Assembly (NCBI RefSeq): GCF_003991355.1
Contig: NZ_RCSU01000004.1
Location: 365,245 to 429,244, forward strand
From: Pseudoflavitalea rhizosphaerae
Lineage (GTDB): Bacteria; Bacteroidota; Bacteroidia; Chitinophagales; Chitinophagaceae
Reading direction: 5' to 3'
Length of the DNA: 64,000 bases
Positions 45,926-54,056 of this stretch are shown here, piece by piece. Position 1 is the first letter of the stretch; every line of letters starts with the position of its first letter. Both the position numbers and the translations under genes were made by a program. The notes under the pieces are model-generated. The model was given only the letters and a program-made list of their open reading frames with translations. It had not been told where the DNA came from and did no database searches.

Positions 45926-47467
45926 TTATACGAAAAGGTTATTCCTGTCTTCCAGCAACCCTTTGATCAGTGTCTTGAGCGATAATTTCACTTCATAGGC
46001 TTTTGTCCAGTCCCCTTTTTTCAGGAAAAAATCGCAATCGGAGAACACGATGAATTCTTCCGGCACATTGTTGCGGATGAAGAAGATCTGGCCATTGAGC
46101 TTGCCGCTTACATTCTTCGCATTCACGGTATGTGTGTAGTCGATGCCATCCACGAATTTCTTCACGGTGGCAGCATCTGTGAATTTGTACTTCGCGTCGG
46201 AGGCCATGTTCACCGGGTTGGTGGCAGGCTGGAAGTACACAGCGGTGATATTGTTCTTGATCTCGGCCATACTGATGCTATGTGCAGTGGATTCTTTTTT
46301 TCTTTTCTTTTCATCTGAAGGGGTGCCGATTGGCGGTTGTGCGGGCTTGCCGGCATAACCCACCTGGTGAACGGATCCTGCTTCTTCGGTGCAATCGCCG
46401 TAAACCTTGCCGGTAGGGGCTTTCACGGTTACGCCTGTTACATCGGCCACTTCTTTTACCTTATCCGCTCCTTTCTGATTGGCGCCTGTATTGCAACCTC
46501 CGAGGAAGATCTCGGCACCGGGTGCGAAATATGGACGAAGCCTTCTCAGTTCGGCCTGCCAGGCTGTATCACTATTGATATGTTTGCCGGTCTGCCAGCC
46601 CATTCCATCCCCTGTGCCTACCACACCATCGGTACCATGACCATAGATCACCAGCTTCTGGATCTTCTCATTCGGCTTCAGGCTTGCAATGGCCTGGTCT
46701 ACCAGGTCTTTCACGCTGGTAACCCTGAGGCAACCGGGATTCTTTCCGGCTTTTGCAGCCAGGAATCCATTATCGGGCGGACTGGCCGGTTCCTTCTCCA
46801 CCACGGTGATGGTCTTTACGGCAGCAGCTGTTTTGCTTTGTTCATAATAATAGTCATCACCTCCATCGGAAAAACTCCAGGCCGTTTGTTCGAAGCTGGA
46901 TTCCCAGAGAGATTTGGCCTGCGCAGGGCTCAGCTCATCTTTGATATTCTGTGGCAACTCTGTAAATCCTTCTTCGAATTGGGCATCAGTGATGGCTTCC
47001 TGTCCATTCTCCATCTTGGCGATAGCTTGTGAAAGAGCTTTGATAATGTCTTTTGTTGCCGTGAGTTTTGCATCGGCTTTGATGCCTGTTCTCTTCGCTA
47101 CAAAATTAATATACTCCTTTGTATTGTTCTCCGTAACGGGGGCATATTCGGCAAAGATCTTGCTGATGGTATTCCTGTCGCCTTTGATATAGTTGCGGAG
47201 GAGGATGATCAATGCGCGCACACCATACTTGTAATCGGTGAACTGTTCGAAAGTGCCATCGGTATTTTTGTCTTTGGGAACTTTACCCAACCAGTCATTC
47301 ACCTTACTGTACACCAGGTTACCCGGGTTATTATTCCGGATGCCTCTCGGCGCTTTGTTCATCGGGTAGCCATAACGGCTTTGCGCCTTTGCAGGCGGTG
47401 GTGTGCGTTTTGCCTTCTTTTTATTTTTCAGGAAGAGCTCTTCCTGCAATTCGAAGAACCTGTTCAT
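45926..47467 (-). CDS. P5/lysozyme-like protein with DUF4347-like region and FEL-x-EEL leader
   Basis: 513 residues, last gene of the operon. Residues 1-25 are a leader (FFELQEELFLKN) followed by a basic/proline stretch. Residues about 38-150 (RGIRNNNPGNLVYSK, DGTFEQFTDYKYGVRALI) match the phage structural-protein-P5-type muramidase-like fold. Residues about 255-350 resemble DUF4347 (LVIYGHGTDG with His277, IFLGGCNTGA with Cys325), a possible His-Cys dyad. The C-terminal 100 residues are unassigned. There is no signal peptide, so a wall-active domain would need non-Sec export or cell lysis. Interpretation: likely effector or cargo. Confidence 0.72.
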   Translation of the reverse strand: MNRFFELQEELFLKNKKKAKRTPPPAKAQSRYGYPMNKAPRGIRNNNPGNLVYSKVNDWLGKVPKDKNTDGTFEQFTDYKYGVRALIILLRNYIKGDRNTISKIFAEYAPVTENNTKEYINFVAKRTGIKADAKLTATKDIIKALSQAIAKMENGQEAITDAQFEEGFTELPQNIKDELSPAQAKSLWESSFEQTAWSFSDGGDDYYYEQSKTAAAVKTITVVEKEPASPPDNGFLAAKAGKNPGCLRVTSVKDLVDQAIASLKPNEKIQKLVIYGHGTDGVVGTGDGMGWQTGKHINSDTAWQAELRRLRPYFAPGAEIFLGGCNTGANQKGADKVKEVADVTGVTVKAPTGKVYGDCTEEAGSVHQVGYAGKPAQPPIGTPSDEKKRKKESTAHSISMAEIKNNITAVYFQPATNPVNMASDAKYKFTDAATVKKFVDGIDYTHTVNAKNVSGKLNGQIFFIRNNVPEEFIVFSDCDFFLKKGDWTKAYEVKLSLKTLIKGLLEDRNNLFV

Positions 47468-47517
47468 ATGAATGCGTTTAAAAGTTTGTATTCGAATGTT
47501 TGTGTCCGTTATATATG

Positions 47518-49101
47518 TCAGGGTATGATCTTTACAAGTTCGAAATGCATACCGTCTATGCTGCTTCCCTTGAAATGGCCTCCCCAGAAGAATCCATGTT
47601 TATTGGCGATCTCCACCAGTTCTCGCACGCAACCTTTTGCATCTTTGAGGGCAGGTACAGAGCCGCGCGCATTCCATTCCGCATTGATATCGAAAGCCGT
47701 TCCCCAGGAGTGATTGCTGAGGCGGGCATCGGAACGATTTTCGGGTTTGGTGCCGCGGATATAGCGGGGCACATAACTCCCGTTGAAAGTATGGATACGG
47801 TCCAACAGTCCTGCCTTTTCCCATTCGGCCCATAAAGCTTTCAGTTGTTTGGCCCCCTTTGAATGGAATTGCATTCCTGTTTTTGTCACGAGTTTGCCGG
47901 AGCCTGAATTACCAACGAGCTTCCCATTCATCTGGGGAATTTCCACCCATTGGATATTGGTGGAAGGCCAGTTGTCCGTGACTTTGATGGCTTCCGCGTT
48001 ATCCGTGGTGGGCGCAGCTTCGTAAGCGAACATGCCGAAGAGTTGTTTCTTCTGGTCCAGTGTGAGTGGCGACAAACCCGCGGGCCTTGATGGCCAGTTT
48101 GGGTCTTGTGCGGCTTTTTCCATAGCTGCGGATTCCACATTGATCAGGTCAAGGTCCTTAACAAAATCTTCCGTGGAGAAGGGCAGCACATTTTTGATGG
48201 ACTGCAGCGGGTCAGGCAGCCCGCCTTTGAAAGGATCAGGCAATCCGCCTTTCAACGGATCAGGAATTTCCGGGAAGCCGGGCAACGGGGGCGTGGGCAA
48301 TTGTCCGGGTGGAATGACGTCATCAAAACTGTCGAATCTTTGTTCCATATCAAAGTCCCCGAGATCGAAGGAATTGGCAAAGTTCATACTCTGCGCTATC
48401 TGGTCGAAAATAGCGTGGCGGTCTTCGTTCTCTTTATCCTTATCGTTTTTTGATTTCGATTGATCATTTCCGTTATTTCCGGAGCGTTGGTCATCTGCCT
48501 GTTTCAGTTTCGTCATGAAATCATCGTCCACTTTATTCTTGTCGATCAGTTCTTTCTTTTCCGGGTCGAAAACCTGTTTGCCTTCCAGGATGGCGGCGAG
48601 GTCTGCGGCAAATTCATCATCGCTCATACCTTTCACGGCTTCTCCCAATGCCCTGAGCGGATCTGGATGATGCAGGGCTGGAGAGGGAGGTGCGGGTGGA
48701 GCCGGTGGCATTTCCTCCGGGATATAGACGGGGATCTCTTCCGGTAGTTCCTGTGCATAAGTTGTAGCAGGCTGCGGCTCTTCAGCCAGGTATTCTGGTG
48801 ATGGCTGAGGTTGATCCGACGTATATCCTCCGGGGTTAGTTTCCCCCGTGGAGTGCTGAACGGTATATTCAGCGTCTTCGGTGACGGGCTGCTCTTCGAA
48901 AGATTCCACCTGCCAGTCAACCGACATCTCATACTGAAAGCCCCCGGGGCCACTCAGTTGAATGGGCTGCTGATCGTCATAGAATTCCACGGAAGCTGTC
49001 CTGCTTTCAACAGGCTTTGCGATCTTCCTTTTTTTGATGCTGACAGTTTTGTTGTGCACTTTCAATTCCTCGTTCAGCTCAAACAGGTATCCCTTCTTCA
49101 T
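47518..49101 (-). CDS. M15-family peptidase with acidic Pro-rich linker and FEL-x-EEL leader
   Basis: 527 residues. The leader (LFELNEELKVHN, residues 6-17) is followed by a basic stretch, then a long acidic, Pro-rich linker (about 35-340) with three LPDP-x-KGG-type repeats near 279-300. The C-terminal domain (about 390-527) has the M15 zinc motifs LSNHSWGTAFDIN (His464, Asp471) and DGMHFEL (His519), as in D,D-carboxypeptidases and phage endolysins. No signal peptide. The start overlaps the end of the upstream gene by four bases. Confidence 0.82.
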   Translation of the reverse strand: MKKGYLFELNEELKVHNKTVSIKKRKIAKPVESRTASVEFYDDQQPIQLSGPGGFQYEMSVDWQVESFEEQPVTEDAEYTVQHSTGETNPGGYTSDQPQPSPEYLAEEPQPATTYAQELPEEIPVYIPEEMPPAPPAPPSPALHHPDPLRALGEAVKGMSDDEFAADLAAILEGKQVFDPEKKELIDKNKVDDDFMTKLKQADDQRSGNNGNDQSKSKNDKDKENEDRHAIFDQIAQSMNFANSFDLGDFDMEQRFDSFDDVIPPGQLPTPPLPGFPEIPDPLKGGLPDPFKGGLPDPLQSIKNVLPFSTEDFVKDLDLINVESAAMEKAAQDPNWPSRPAGLSPLTLDQKKQLFGMFAYEAAPTTDNAEAIKVTDNWPSTNIQWVEIPQMNGKLVGNSGSGKLVTKTGMQFHSKGAKQLKALWAEWEKAGLLDRIHTFNGSYVPRYIRGTKPENRSDARLSNHSWGTAFDINAEWNARGSVPALKDAKGCVRELVEIANKHGFFWGGHFKGSSIDGMHFELVKIIP

Positions 49102-49859
49102 GTTGCAATTTTTTTAGCGTGAATATTCATCCTGAAAATGGCGAAGGGGTCCAGGGTAACCACCACTTCGTTCACATCTTTGATCAATTGACCGGCAGAC
49201 ATTTGTATCACCAGCTTATCGGACTTGTGTTGCAGTACTTCCGCCAGCTGATCATTGATCACTACTACCGGTTTGTATTTCCGGGCAACGGAAAGGTTCT
49301 TTCCGCTCAGTTCCAGTACGGGGCCATCGATGCTCTTGCTGACTGAGATCTTGTTGATGGCCGGCGGGATCTTTGCGCGGCGCGCCTTTTCGATCATGGC
49401 CGTCAGGTTCCTGTAATTGGTGTTCACGGCCCCTGTTTTGTCAAGCGCCACATTCTTCTTTTCTATTTTCTCCACATCTTTCACCGAGTTGACGCCGATC
49501 TTCTTCAGGTTCTTCTTAGTATCATCATCCAGTCCTTCGATGCTGTCGATACTCACATCATTTGCCGTGGGCAGGCGGCTGGTTTCCCTTACCTGCTGGT
49601 CGGTGATGGAGCCGAGTTGGATAGACACTCGGGAAGCGCCTGCCTGACCGGGTTGCGCCGTAATGAATTTCACTTTGTCGCCATCGAAAGCGGGAAAGAG
49701 CTGAAGGTCCAGCGCTATATCTTTCACGGCATAGGTCAGCGGCTTGTTGATAGCTTTCAAAGCAAGCGTGTCGCGGGCTTTGTCGAGCTCCACGATCATG
49801 GAATCCAGGAAGGTTTCCAGGTTCCAGTAAGTGTTGGATGAATTGCTTGCCGCTGGCAT
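49098..49859 (-). CDS. Trypco2-like / HhH / IPT-like three-part protein
   Basis: 253 residues. Residues about 12-85 (helix LETFLDSMIVELDKARD, then strands VKDIALDLQLF, DKVKFITAQP and ASRVSIQLG) resemble the trypsin-co-occurring domain 2 (Trypco2) that accompanies proteases in bacterial conflict systems. Residues about 105-135 form a helix-hairpin-helix-like unit (IEGLDDDTKKNLKKIGV). Residues about 165-248 look like an IPT/Ig-like strand domain. None of this was tested by a profile search. The gene is coupled to the M15 gene by a four-base overlap. Confidence 0.55.
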   Translation of the reverse strand: MPAASNSSNTYWNLETFLDSMIVELDKARDTLALKAINKPLTYAVKDIALDLQLFPAFDGDKVKFITAQPGQAGASRVSIQLGSITDQQVRETSRLPTANDVSIDSIEGLDDDTKKNLKKIGVNSVKDVEKIEKKNVALDKTGAVNTNYRNLTAMIEKARRAKIPPAINKISVSKSIDGPVLELSGKNLSVARKYKPVVVINDQLAEVLQHKSDKLVIQMSAGQLIKDVNEVVVTLDPFAIFRMNIHAKKIAT

Positions 49860-49865
49860 ATTCCT

Positions 49866-50156
49866 TTATTCTATTTTTTCGAATCTGAAACGAAGCTGGT
49901 GCATAACCGGGGTAAAGCTTGTTTCCAGTTTGTACAGGGGAGGCGTGATGCCGATCTGCACTGCACCATCATTGTCCATCGCCACCATCAGTTGCACGGG
50001 CAGGTCCATTTCGATACCCTGGATATGCATGGATACGCCTTCATCCTCATCGATGATCTCTTCCACGGGCTCCGTGAACATTTCGATCATCTCAGACGGG
50101 CTCATCATTGATTCATCGATCAAGCTTGTTCTATCTTGCTGAATAGGACCCATCAT
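49866..50156 (-). CDS. Small uncharacterised protein, Trypco2-like strands
   Basis: 96 residues. After an acidic, helical N-terminus (MFTEPVEEIIDEDEG) the protein has alternating strands (IQGIEMDLPVQLMVAMD, GAVQIGITPP, MHQLRFRFEKIE) whose order resembles the N-terminal domain of the next gene. The start overlaps the upstream 63-residue gene by 26 bases. I do not recognise it otherwise. Confidence 0.6.
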   Translation of the reverse strand: MMGPIQQDRTSLIDESMMSPSEMIEMFTEPVEEIIDEDEGVSMHIQGIEMDLPVQLMVAMDNDGAVQIGITPPLYKLETSFTPVMHQLRFRFEKIE

Positions 50157-50322
50157 CTTTTCCTTTTTTAGGTTGAAGGTTCACCGGCATCAATGCCACT
50201 TCCTTGTCGAATATCACTTTGGCGCCATTGATCACCAGTTCGCCTTTTTCTGCTTCTGCAGCTTCCCTTTTGGAAGCCCTTGACAGTACCGGGAATTCCT
50301 GCATGGTTGATAGCATGATCAT
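50131..50322 (-). CDS. Small uncharacterised protein
   Basis: 63 residues, no recognised family. A charged helical stretch (SKREAAEAEKGE) is followed by two short strands (LVINGAKVIF and VALMPVNLQP) and a basic tail. It overlaps the 898-residue gene by four bases and the 96-residue gene by 26, which supports real translation in the operon. Confidence 0.62.
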   Translation of the reverse strand: MIMLSTMQEFPVLSRASKREAAEAEKGELVINGAKVIFDKEVALMPVNLQPKKGKDDGSYSAR

Positions 50323-53015
50323 TTGTTTTGTGTTCCGATAAAATGAACGGATGTGGGGCGCGCGAACACCACTTCCTCATCCACTGTACTCAATACATTT
50401 CCGTAAGGGTTGATCTCGTTGGCCTTCTTCAGGGTTAGTTTGATGAGATCCACTTCAGGATAGACCCAGAGGCTATTGGTAACGCCATCTTTGTTGCGGA
50501 AGCTGAGCTGACTCTGCGCCGCAGTGTCTACCAGTTTCTTGAATTCATAATGGCGTAAGGCTTTTAGTTGCTTTTCATTCAGGGAAGGATAGGAAGATAT
50601 CAGGGGCAGGAGATTATTGAGGGCAACGGCAGAAAGGTCCATACCTGTTTTCATTTTGATGAAGGTCTGCTGCCTTTCGGAATGTTCTTCCTCTTTCTGG
50701 TTTTCCTGTTTTCTCGTTTCTATTTGTGCATTTTGTACAGCCCTGGGATTGTAGTGCATGTAGTATTTACAAACGATATGCACTTCAGACCTGAGGCTGC
50801 TCAGCGGACTTTCCCAGATCTTATGCCAGAAGTTCCGGTGTGTGTTCACATTGTTGAGGGGAATGCCGGCCTGAACTGGCTCGCCGATCCGGCCGAGCGT
50901 ATAACCATCACTGATAAGTATAGCGTGAGTTTTACGTACTACTTTGGTTTGCGATTTTTCTTTCCAGGCAAAAGCGATATGCACCAGGAGATCGTGATTG
51001 GCCGGTAACCCGTTCAGCTCCTGCGGTTCGAAGCGAAGCTGGTCTATAACGGTGCCGGGTTGTACATTGCTCAAAGGGAATTTCTTTTCAGAAACCAGCT
51101 TGTTGCGATGGTCCCTGATCTGGATCTGCGCCATGGCTTTTTCGAGCGGCGATTTTCCATTGATCTTAATGGCGAATATGATGCCTTTGTCGCGGACATA
51201 GATCACTTTGGGAGTGCCGTTCACATCGATGGTCTTTGCTCCAACGATCTCCAGATCATATTCCCTGCCTGTTTTCACAGACATGGCGGCTGGTCTTTCC
51301 TTTTCCGCTGCCTTTATCTGCTGCAGCAGGAGCTCCGCTGCCGGGTCAGGCGCTGTAGCAGGAGTTGCTGGCTGCTCCTGTACACTGAATGCTGCTGCGC
51401 GGGAACGGCTATTGCGCTGACGACGGTATTCCGAAGCAATAGCCACGGGTAATGTCTTCCTGAATAATTGAATACCCTGTTCATGGCCGTTAGTAAGTAT
51501 CTTTTTGGACCGGTTGCCGAAGATCCTGTTACCCTGCATTACAAACTCCTGCGGGTCATGGCTGAAGCTGAGGCTTTCCGTTGGAAGCTCTTCCATTTTT
51601 TTGATCTTCAGTTCCGGCACCATTTTACTGATCTTCTTTTTGAGATCTTCCTGTAGTTGCAGCAGTTCATTGCTGATCTTTTCAGCCATGTCTGTAGTGC
51701 GTTCCGAGATCTCATCGATGCTGTTAAGGCTCATGGTCTTTTCTACCAGGGGAACGGTATTGCAAAGTGCATTTACGATCACCGATTGTGCTACAGGCTG
51801 CATGGGCGCTGCCTGTGGTTGCATATGCGTGATCATGTTGTAGGCGCTGATGCTGCCGATCATCTGTTTGATCACATCGTCCATGTTCACACCTTTCGGC
51901 ATCATGGCTTCGATATGGCGGTATTGTTCTTTATTGAAATTGAGGAGACCGTTCTGAACGGTCCCCAGTAATTTATTGGGCTGGTCGCCGATGGCATTGA
52001 TCACGTTCGGGTCCATGGCTTTTTCCGCCAGCGGCATCAATGCGGGAATGGCTGCCAGTAGGGCAGGAGCGATCTTGGCCTCGGAATATACAGTGGGCGG
52101 GTGTTTCAGCGTGGCTTCCATCGGCCGTAATTTTGTAAGTTCCCGCTTCACGGCCATCAGTTCCTGGTCAGGCAGTTTCACGATGGCATCTGCGATGACT
52201 GCATATAATTTTTCCGGGTTGCCGCCGATGGCTGCAATGGCTTCTTTCGTCATGAGCTTGTTTAGAACGGGAGCGATGGCGGAAGAAGCACCGAGCAGCG
52301 TGGAGGATACGGTCCCTGAAAGTGATTTGGCAACCGCTGTCTTGTTCTCTTTCATCAATGCGGTGATGAGGTCTGTAACGGCCTTTATATTTTCCGGCGT
52401 CAGCAATGATTTCAAATCGATGGCAGGAGCTGCCGCAGGTGCTGCTGTACCTGCACCATTGGAACTATTGCCGCCTCCCTTGCTCATAAGTCCACCCAAC
52501 AAATTAGTGGCGATGGGCAGTAGGTTGGTGATCAGAGGCATCAGGGATGCGAAGGACATTGGCCCACTCAATGGCGTTTCCTCAAAATCGAATGGTTGTT
52601 GCGGCTGGATGGTTGGCGCTTCGCTCATAAGTGAAAAATTTACTGGTATCCGTATATCGGGCAGCTCGTCTGTGTTGTATGGTTTGCGCGACAATAATTT
52701 CGGCATCACTTCAATCACGGCGGAGAATGTTTGTCCCTGCCTGTTCTTCGTTTTGTAAGTAAAGAGCTGGATGAACCTTCTCTCGTTGTTGAAGATGGCA
52801 GGGTCCAACTGTATGGTCCTTCCTGTTTTGATACTATTGGCTTCAGGCCCGCGAAGCGGTAGTCTGCTTTGGGCGCCATCGATGAAATCTGTGCCGCCCT
52901 GCTTTGTGACCGCTTCACCGATCACCAGTTCCCACCAGGGCGAACTGCCTGTGTCCATGTAGAACTGGATGCGGTTGGGCGACTTGTCCAATAGTTTCAG
53001 AATTGCCAGTGCCAT
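50319..53015 (-). CDS. 898-residue protein with repeated helical modules
   Basis: No recognised family. An N-terminal beta-rich domain (about 1-110, IQFYMDTGSSPWWELVIGEA) is followed by a hydrophobic helical segment (about 152-178). Three related helical modules come next at about 247-295, 323-372 and 417-465. Each pairs a P-x-x-x-K-x-M opening (IAPVLNKLMTKEAIAAIG, LMPLAEKAMDPNVINAIG, VPLVEKTMSLNSIDEI) with a second helix. Another beta region (about 590-750) and a Gln/Glu-rich coiled stretch follow. No signal peptide. It may be a scaffold or membrane-interacting component of the operon's product. Confidence 0.75.
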   Translation of the reverse strand: MALAILKLLDKSPNRIQFYMDTGSSPWWELVIGEAVTKQGGTDFIDGAQSRLPLRGPEANSIKTGRTIQLDPAIFNNERRFIQLFTYKTKNRQGQTFSAVIEVMPKLLSRKPYNTDELPDIRIPVNFSLMSEAPTIQPQQPFDFEETPLSGPMSFASLMPLITNLLPIATNLLGGLMSKGGGNSSNGAGTAAPAAAPAIDLKSLLTPENIKAVTDLITALMKENKTAVAKSLSGTVSSTLLGASSAIAPVLNKLMTKEAIAAIGGNPEKLYAVIADAIVKLPDQELMAVKRELTKLRPMEATLKHPPTVYSEAKIAPALLAAIPALMPLAEKAMDPNVINAIGDQPNKLLGTVQNGLLNFNKEQYRHIEAMMPKGVNMDDVIKQMIGSISAYNMITHMQPQAAPMQPVAQSVIVNALCNTVPLVEKTMSLNSIDEISERTTDMAEKISNELLQLQEDLKKKISKMVPELKIKKMEELPTESLSFSHDPQEFVMQGNRIFGNRSKKILTNGHEQGIQLFRKTLPVAIASEYRRQRNSRSRAAAFSVQEQPATPATAPDPAAELLLQQIKAAEKERPAAMSVKTGREYDLEIVGAKTIDVNGTPKVIYVRDKGIIFAIKINGKSPLEKAMAQIQIRDHRNKLVSEKKFPLSNVQPGTVIDQLRFEPQELNGLPANHDLLVHIAFAWKEKSQTKVVRKTHAILISDGYTLGRIGEPVQAGIPLNNVNTHRNFWHKIWESPLSSLRSEVHIVCKYYMHYNPRAVQNAQIETRKQENQKEEEHSERQQTFIKMKTGMDLSAVALNNLLPLISSYPSLNEKQLKALRHYEFKKLVDTAAQSQLSFRNKDGVTNSLWVYPEVDLIKLTLKKANEINPYGNVLSTVDEEVVFARPTSVHFIGTQNK

Positions 53016-53027
53016 ACGCTGTGTTCA

Positions 53028-54011
53028 TTATTTTGCTGGAATCGGGAAGCCGCTGCCCTGTTGTGGTTGCTGTTGCGCCTGCTTGCCGGAGGCGCCATTC
53101 GCATACATGGCCGCGAAATTGTCGAGCTTGAAATAATCTGTCTTGAAATCGATCTTCACCTTACCGGTTAGATTAGCTTTCAGTTGATCTGTGTTCTTGC
53201 TGTTGGCGGAAGACACAGTCACTTTCGATTTGGTTTTATTACCGCCACCACCTGCGCTGATGATCCCAAAAAGATTGAAGCCGCCACTGCCGCCGCCGCT
53301 GGATTGTTCATTGGTGTTCACCATATCTGCACGGTTGGCTTCCCGGTTGCCCTGTACATCGAAGATCACGCCGGCTTCCACAGTTCCTTTTTCCACCACC
53401 AGGCGGGTAACGCCCATCAGCAACACTTCACGTAGCATCGCCCTGTGTTCCTGTGCCATGGCGATCTTGGCTTCCATGATCTTTGCCTTCACTTCATTGT
53501 CTTCCATGTCTACTTTTCCACCATCAGGTTTGGTGAGGGAGATCTTCCCATTATCCATGGAGATATTGAACTGGTCTGATTTGTTTTCGGCGAGATAGGC
53601 GAAAGTATCATCGTCTTTCACTCCTTTGATCAACTCAGCCACGCTCTTGGTAGCCTGTTTCATCAGGCGGATATATTCTTCTGTTTGCGCGCGCATCACG
53701 GAGATATTCGCATCAAACACAGATTTGAGCAGGTCTTTCACAAACTGGGGGAAGTCTACACTATCTATCAGGTCTTCAAAATTATCCACCAGTCCATTGA
53801 AATTCTTCTCATGTCTTTTGTCGTTGATGGCCATTTCGGTAACAAGGCCGTGTTGCCGGGAAAGCGTATCGTATTTGTCTTTCACCAGGTCCTGGTAGAT
53901 GGTTTTCTGATCGTTCAGCGGCATCACTTTATAGGTGGGCGTAGCAGCCAACACCGAGCGGGCATGGCTGCGCGCCATACTGAGAATATCCTGTTGTGAT
54001 AAATTTGACAT
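53028..54011 (-). CDS. Uncharacterised helical / Gly-rich protein of the protease operon
   Basis: 327 residues from the start at 54011; a start at 54038 adds nine residues. Residues 1-130 are helical (LSMARSHARSVLAATP, VDFPQFVKDLLKSVF), followed by a strand pair, a helix (about 172-205) and a Gly-rich stretch (about 238-257, SSGGGSGGFNLFGIISAGGGG read in two parts). Strands then end in KVKIDFKTDYFKLDNFA. The C-terminus is Gln-rich. No signal peptide. The mixed amphipathic and Gly-rich segments allow a membrane or assembly role, but I cannot assign one. Confidence 0.72.
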   Translation of the reverse strand: MSNLSQQDILSMARSHARSVLAATPTYKVMPLNDQKTIYQDLVKDKYDTLSRQHGLVTEMAINDKRHEKNFNGLVDNFEDLIDSVDFPQFVKDLLKSVFDANISVMRAQTEEYIRLMKQATKSVAELIKGVKDDDTFAYLAENKSDQFNISMDNGKISLTKPDGGKVDMEDNEVKAKIMEAKIAMAQEHRAMLREVLLMGVTRLVVEKGTVEAGVIFDVQGNREANRADMVNTNEQSSGGGSGGFNLFGIISAGGGGNKTKSKVTVSSANSKNTDQLKANLTGKVKIDFKTDYFKLDNFAAMYANGASGKQAQQQPQQGSGFPIPAK

Positions 54012-54056
54012 AATCGGATTGTTTAAGAAAATGATCAATACCTGTCTGTTGTTACA

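Noticed and set aside
46337..47032. 231-codon antisense frame within the P5/DUF4347-like gene
   Set aside because: The opposite strand carries clear domains and the operon structure; this frame does not.
47429..47446. 18-base perfect palindrome CAGGAAGAGCTCTTCCTG
   Set aside because: It lies in codons for the QEELFL part of the leader and is most likely a by-product of the coding sequence, not an operator.
48180..48270. Short tandem repeat that might be a CRISPR fragment
   Set aside because: It encodes three LPDP-x-KGG units inside the M15 gene linker; there are no unique spacers.
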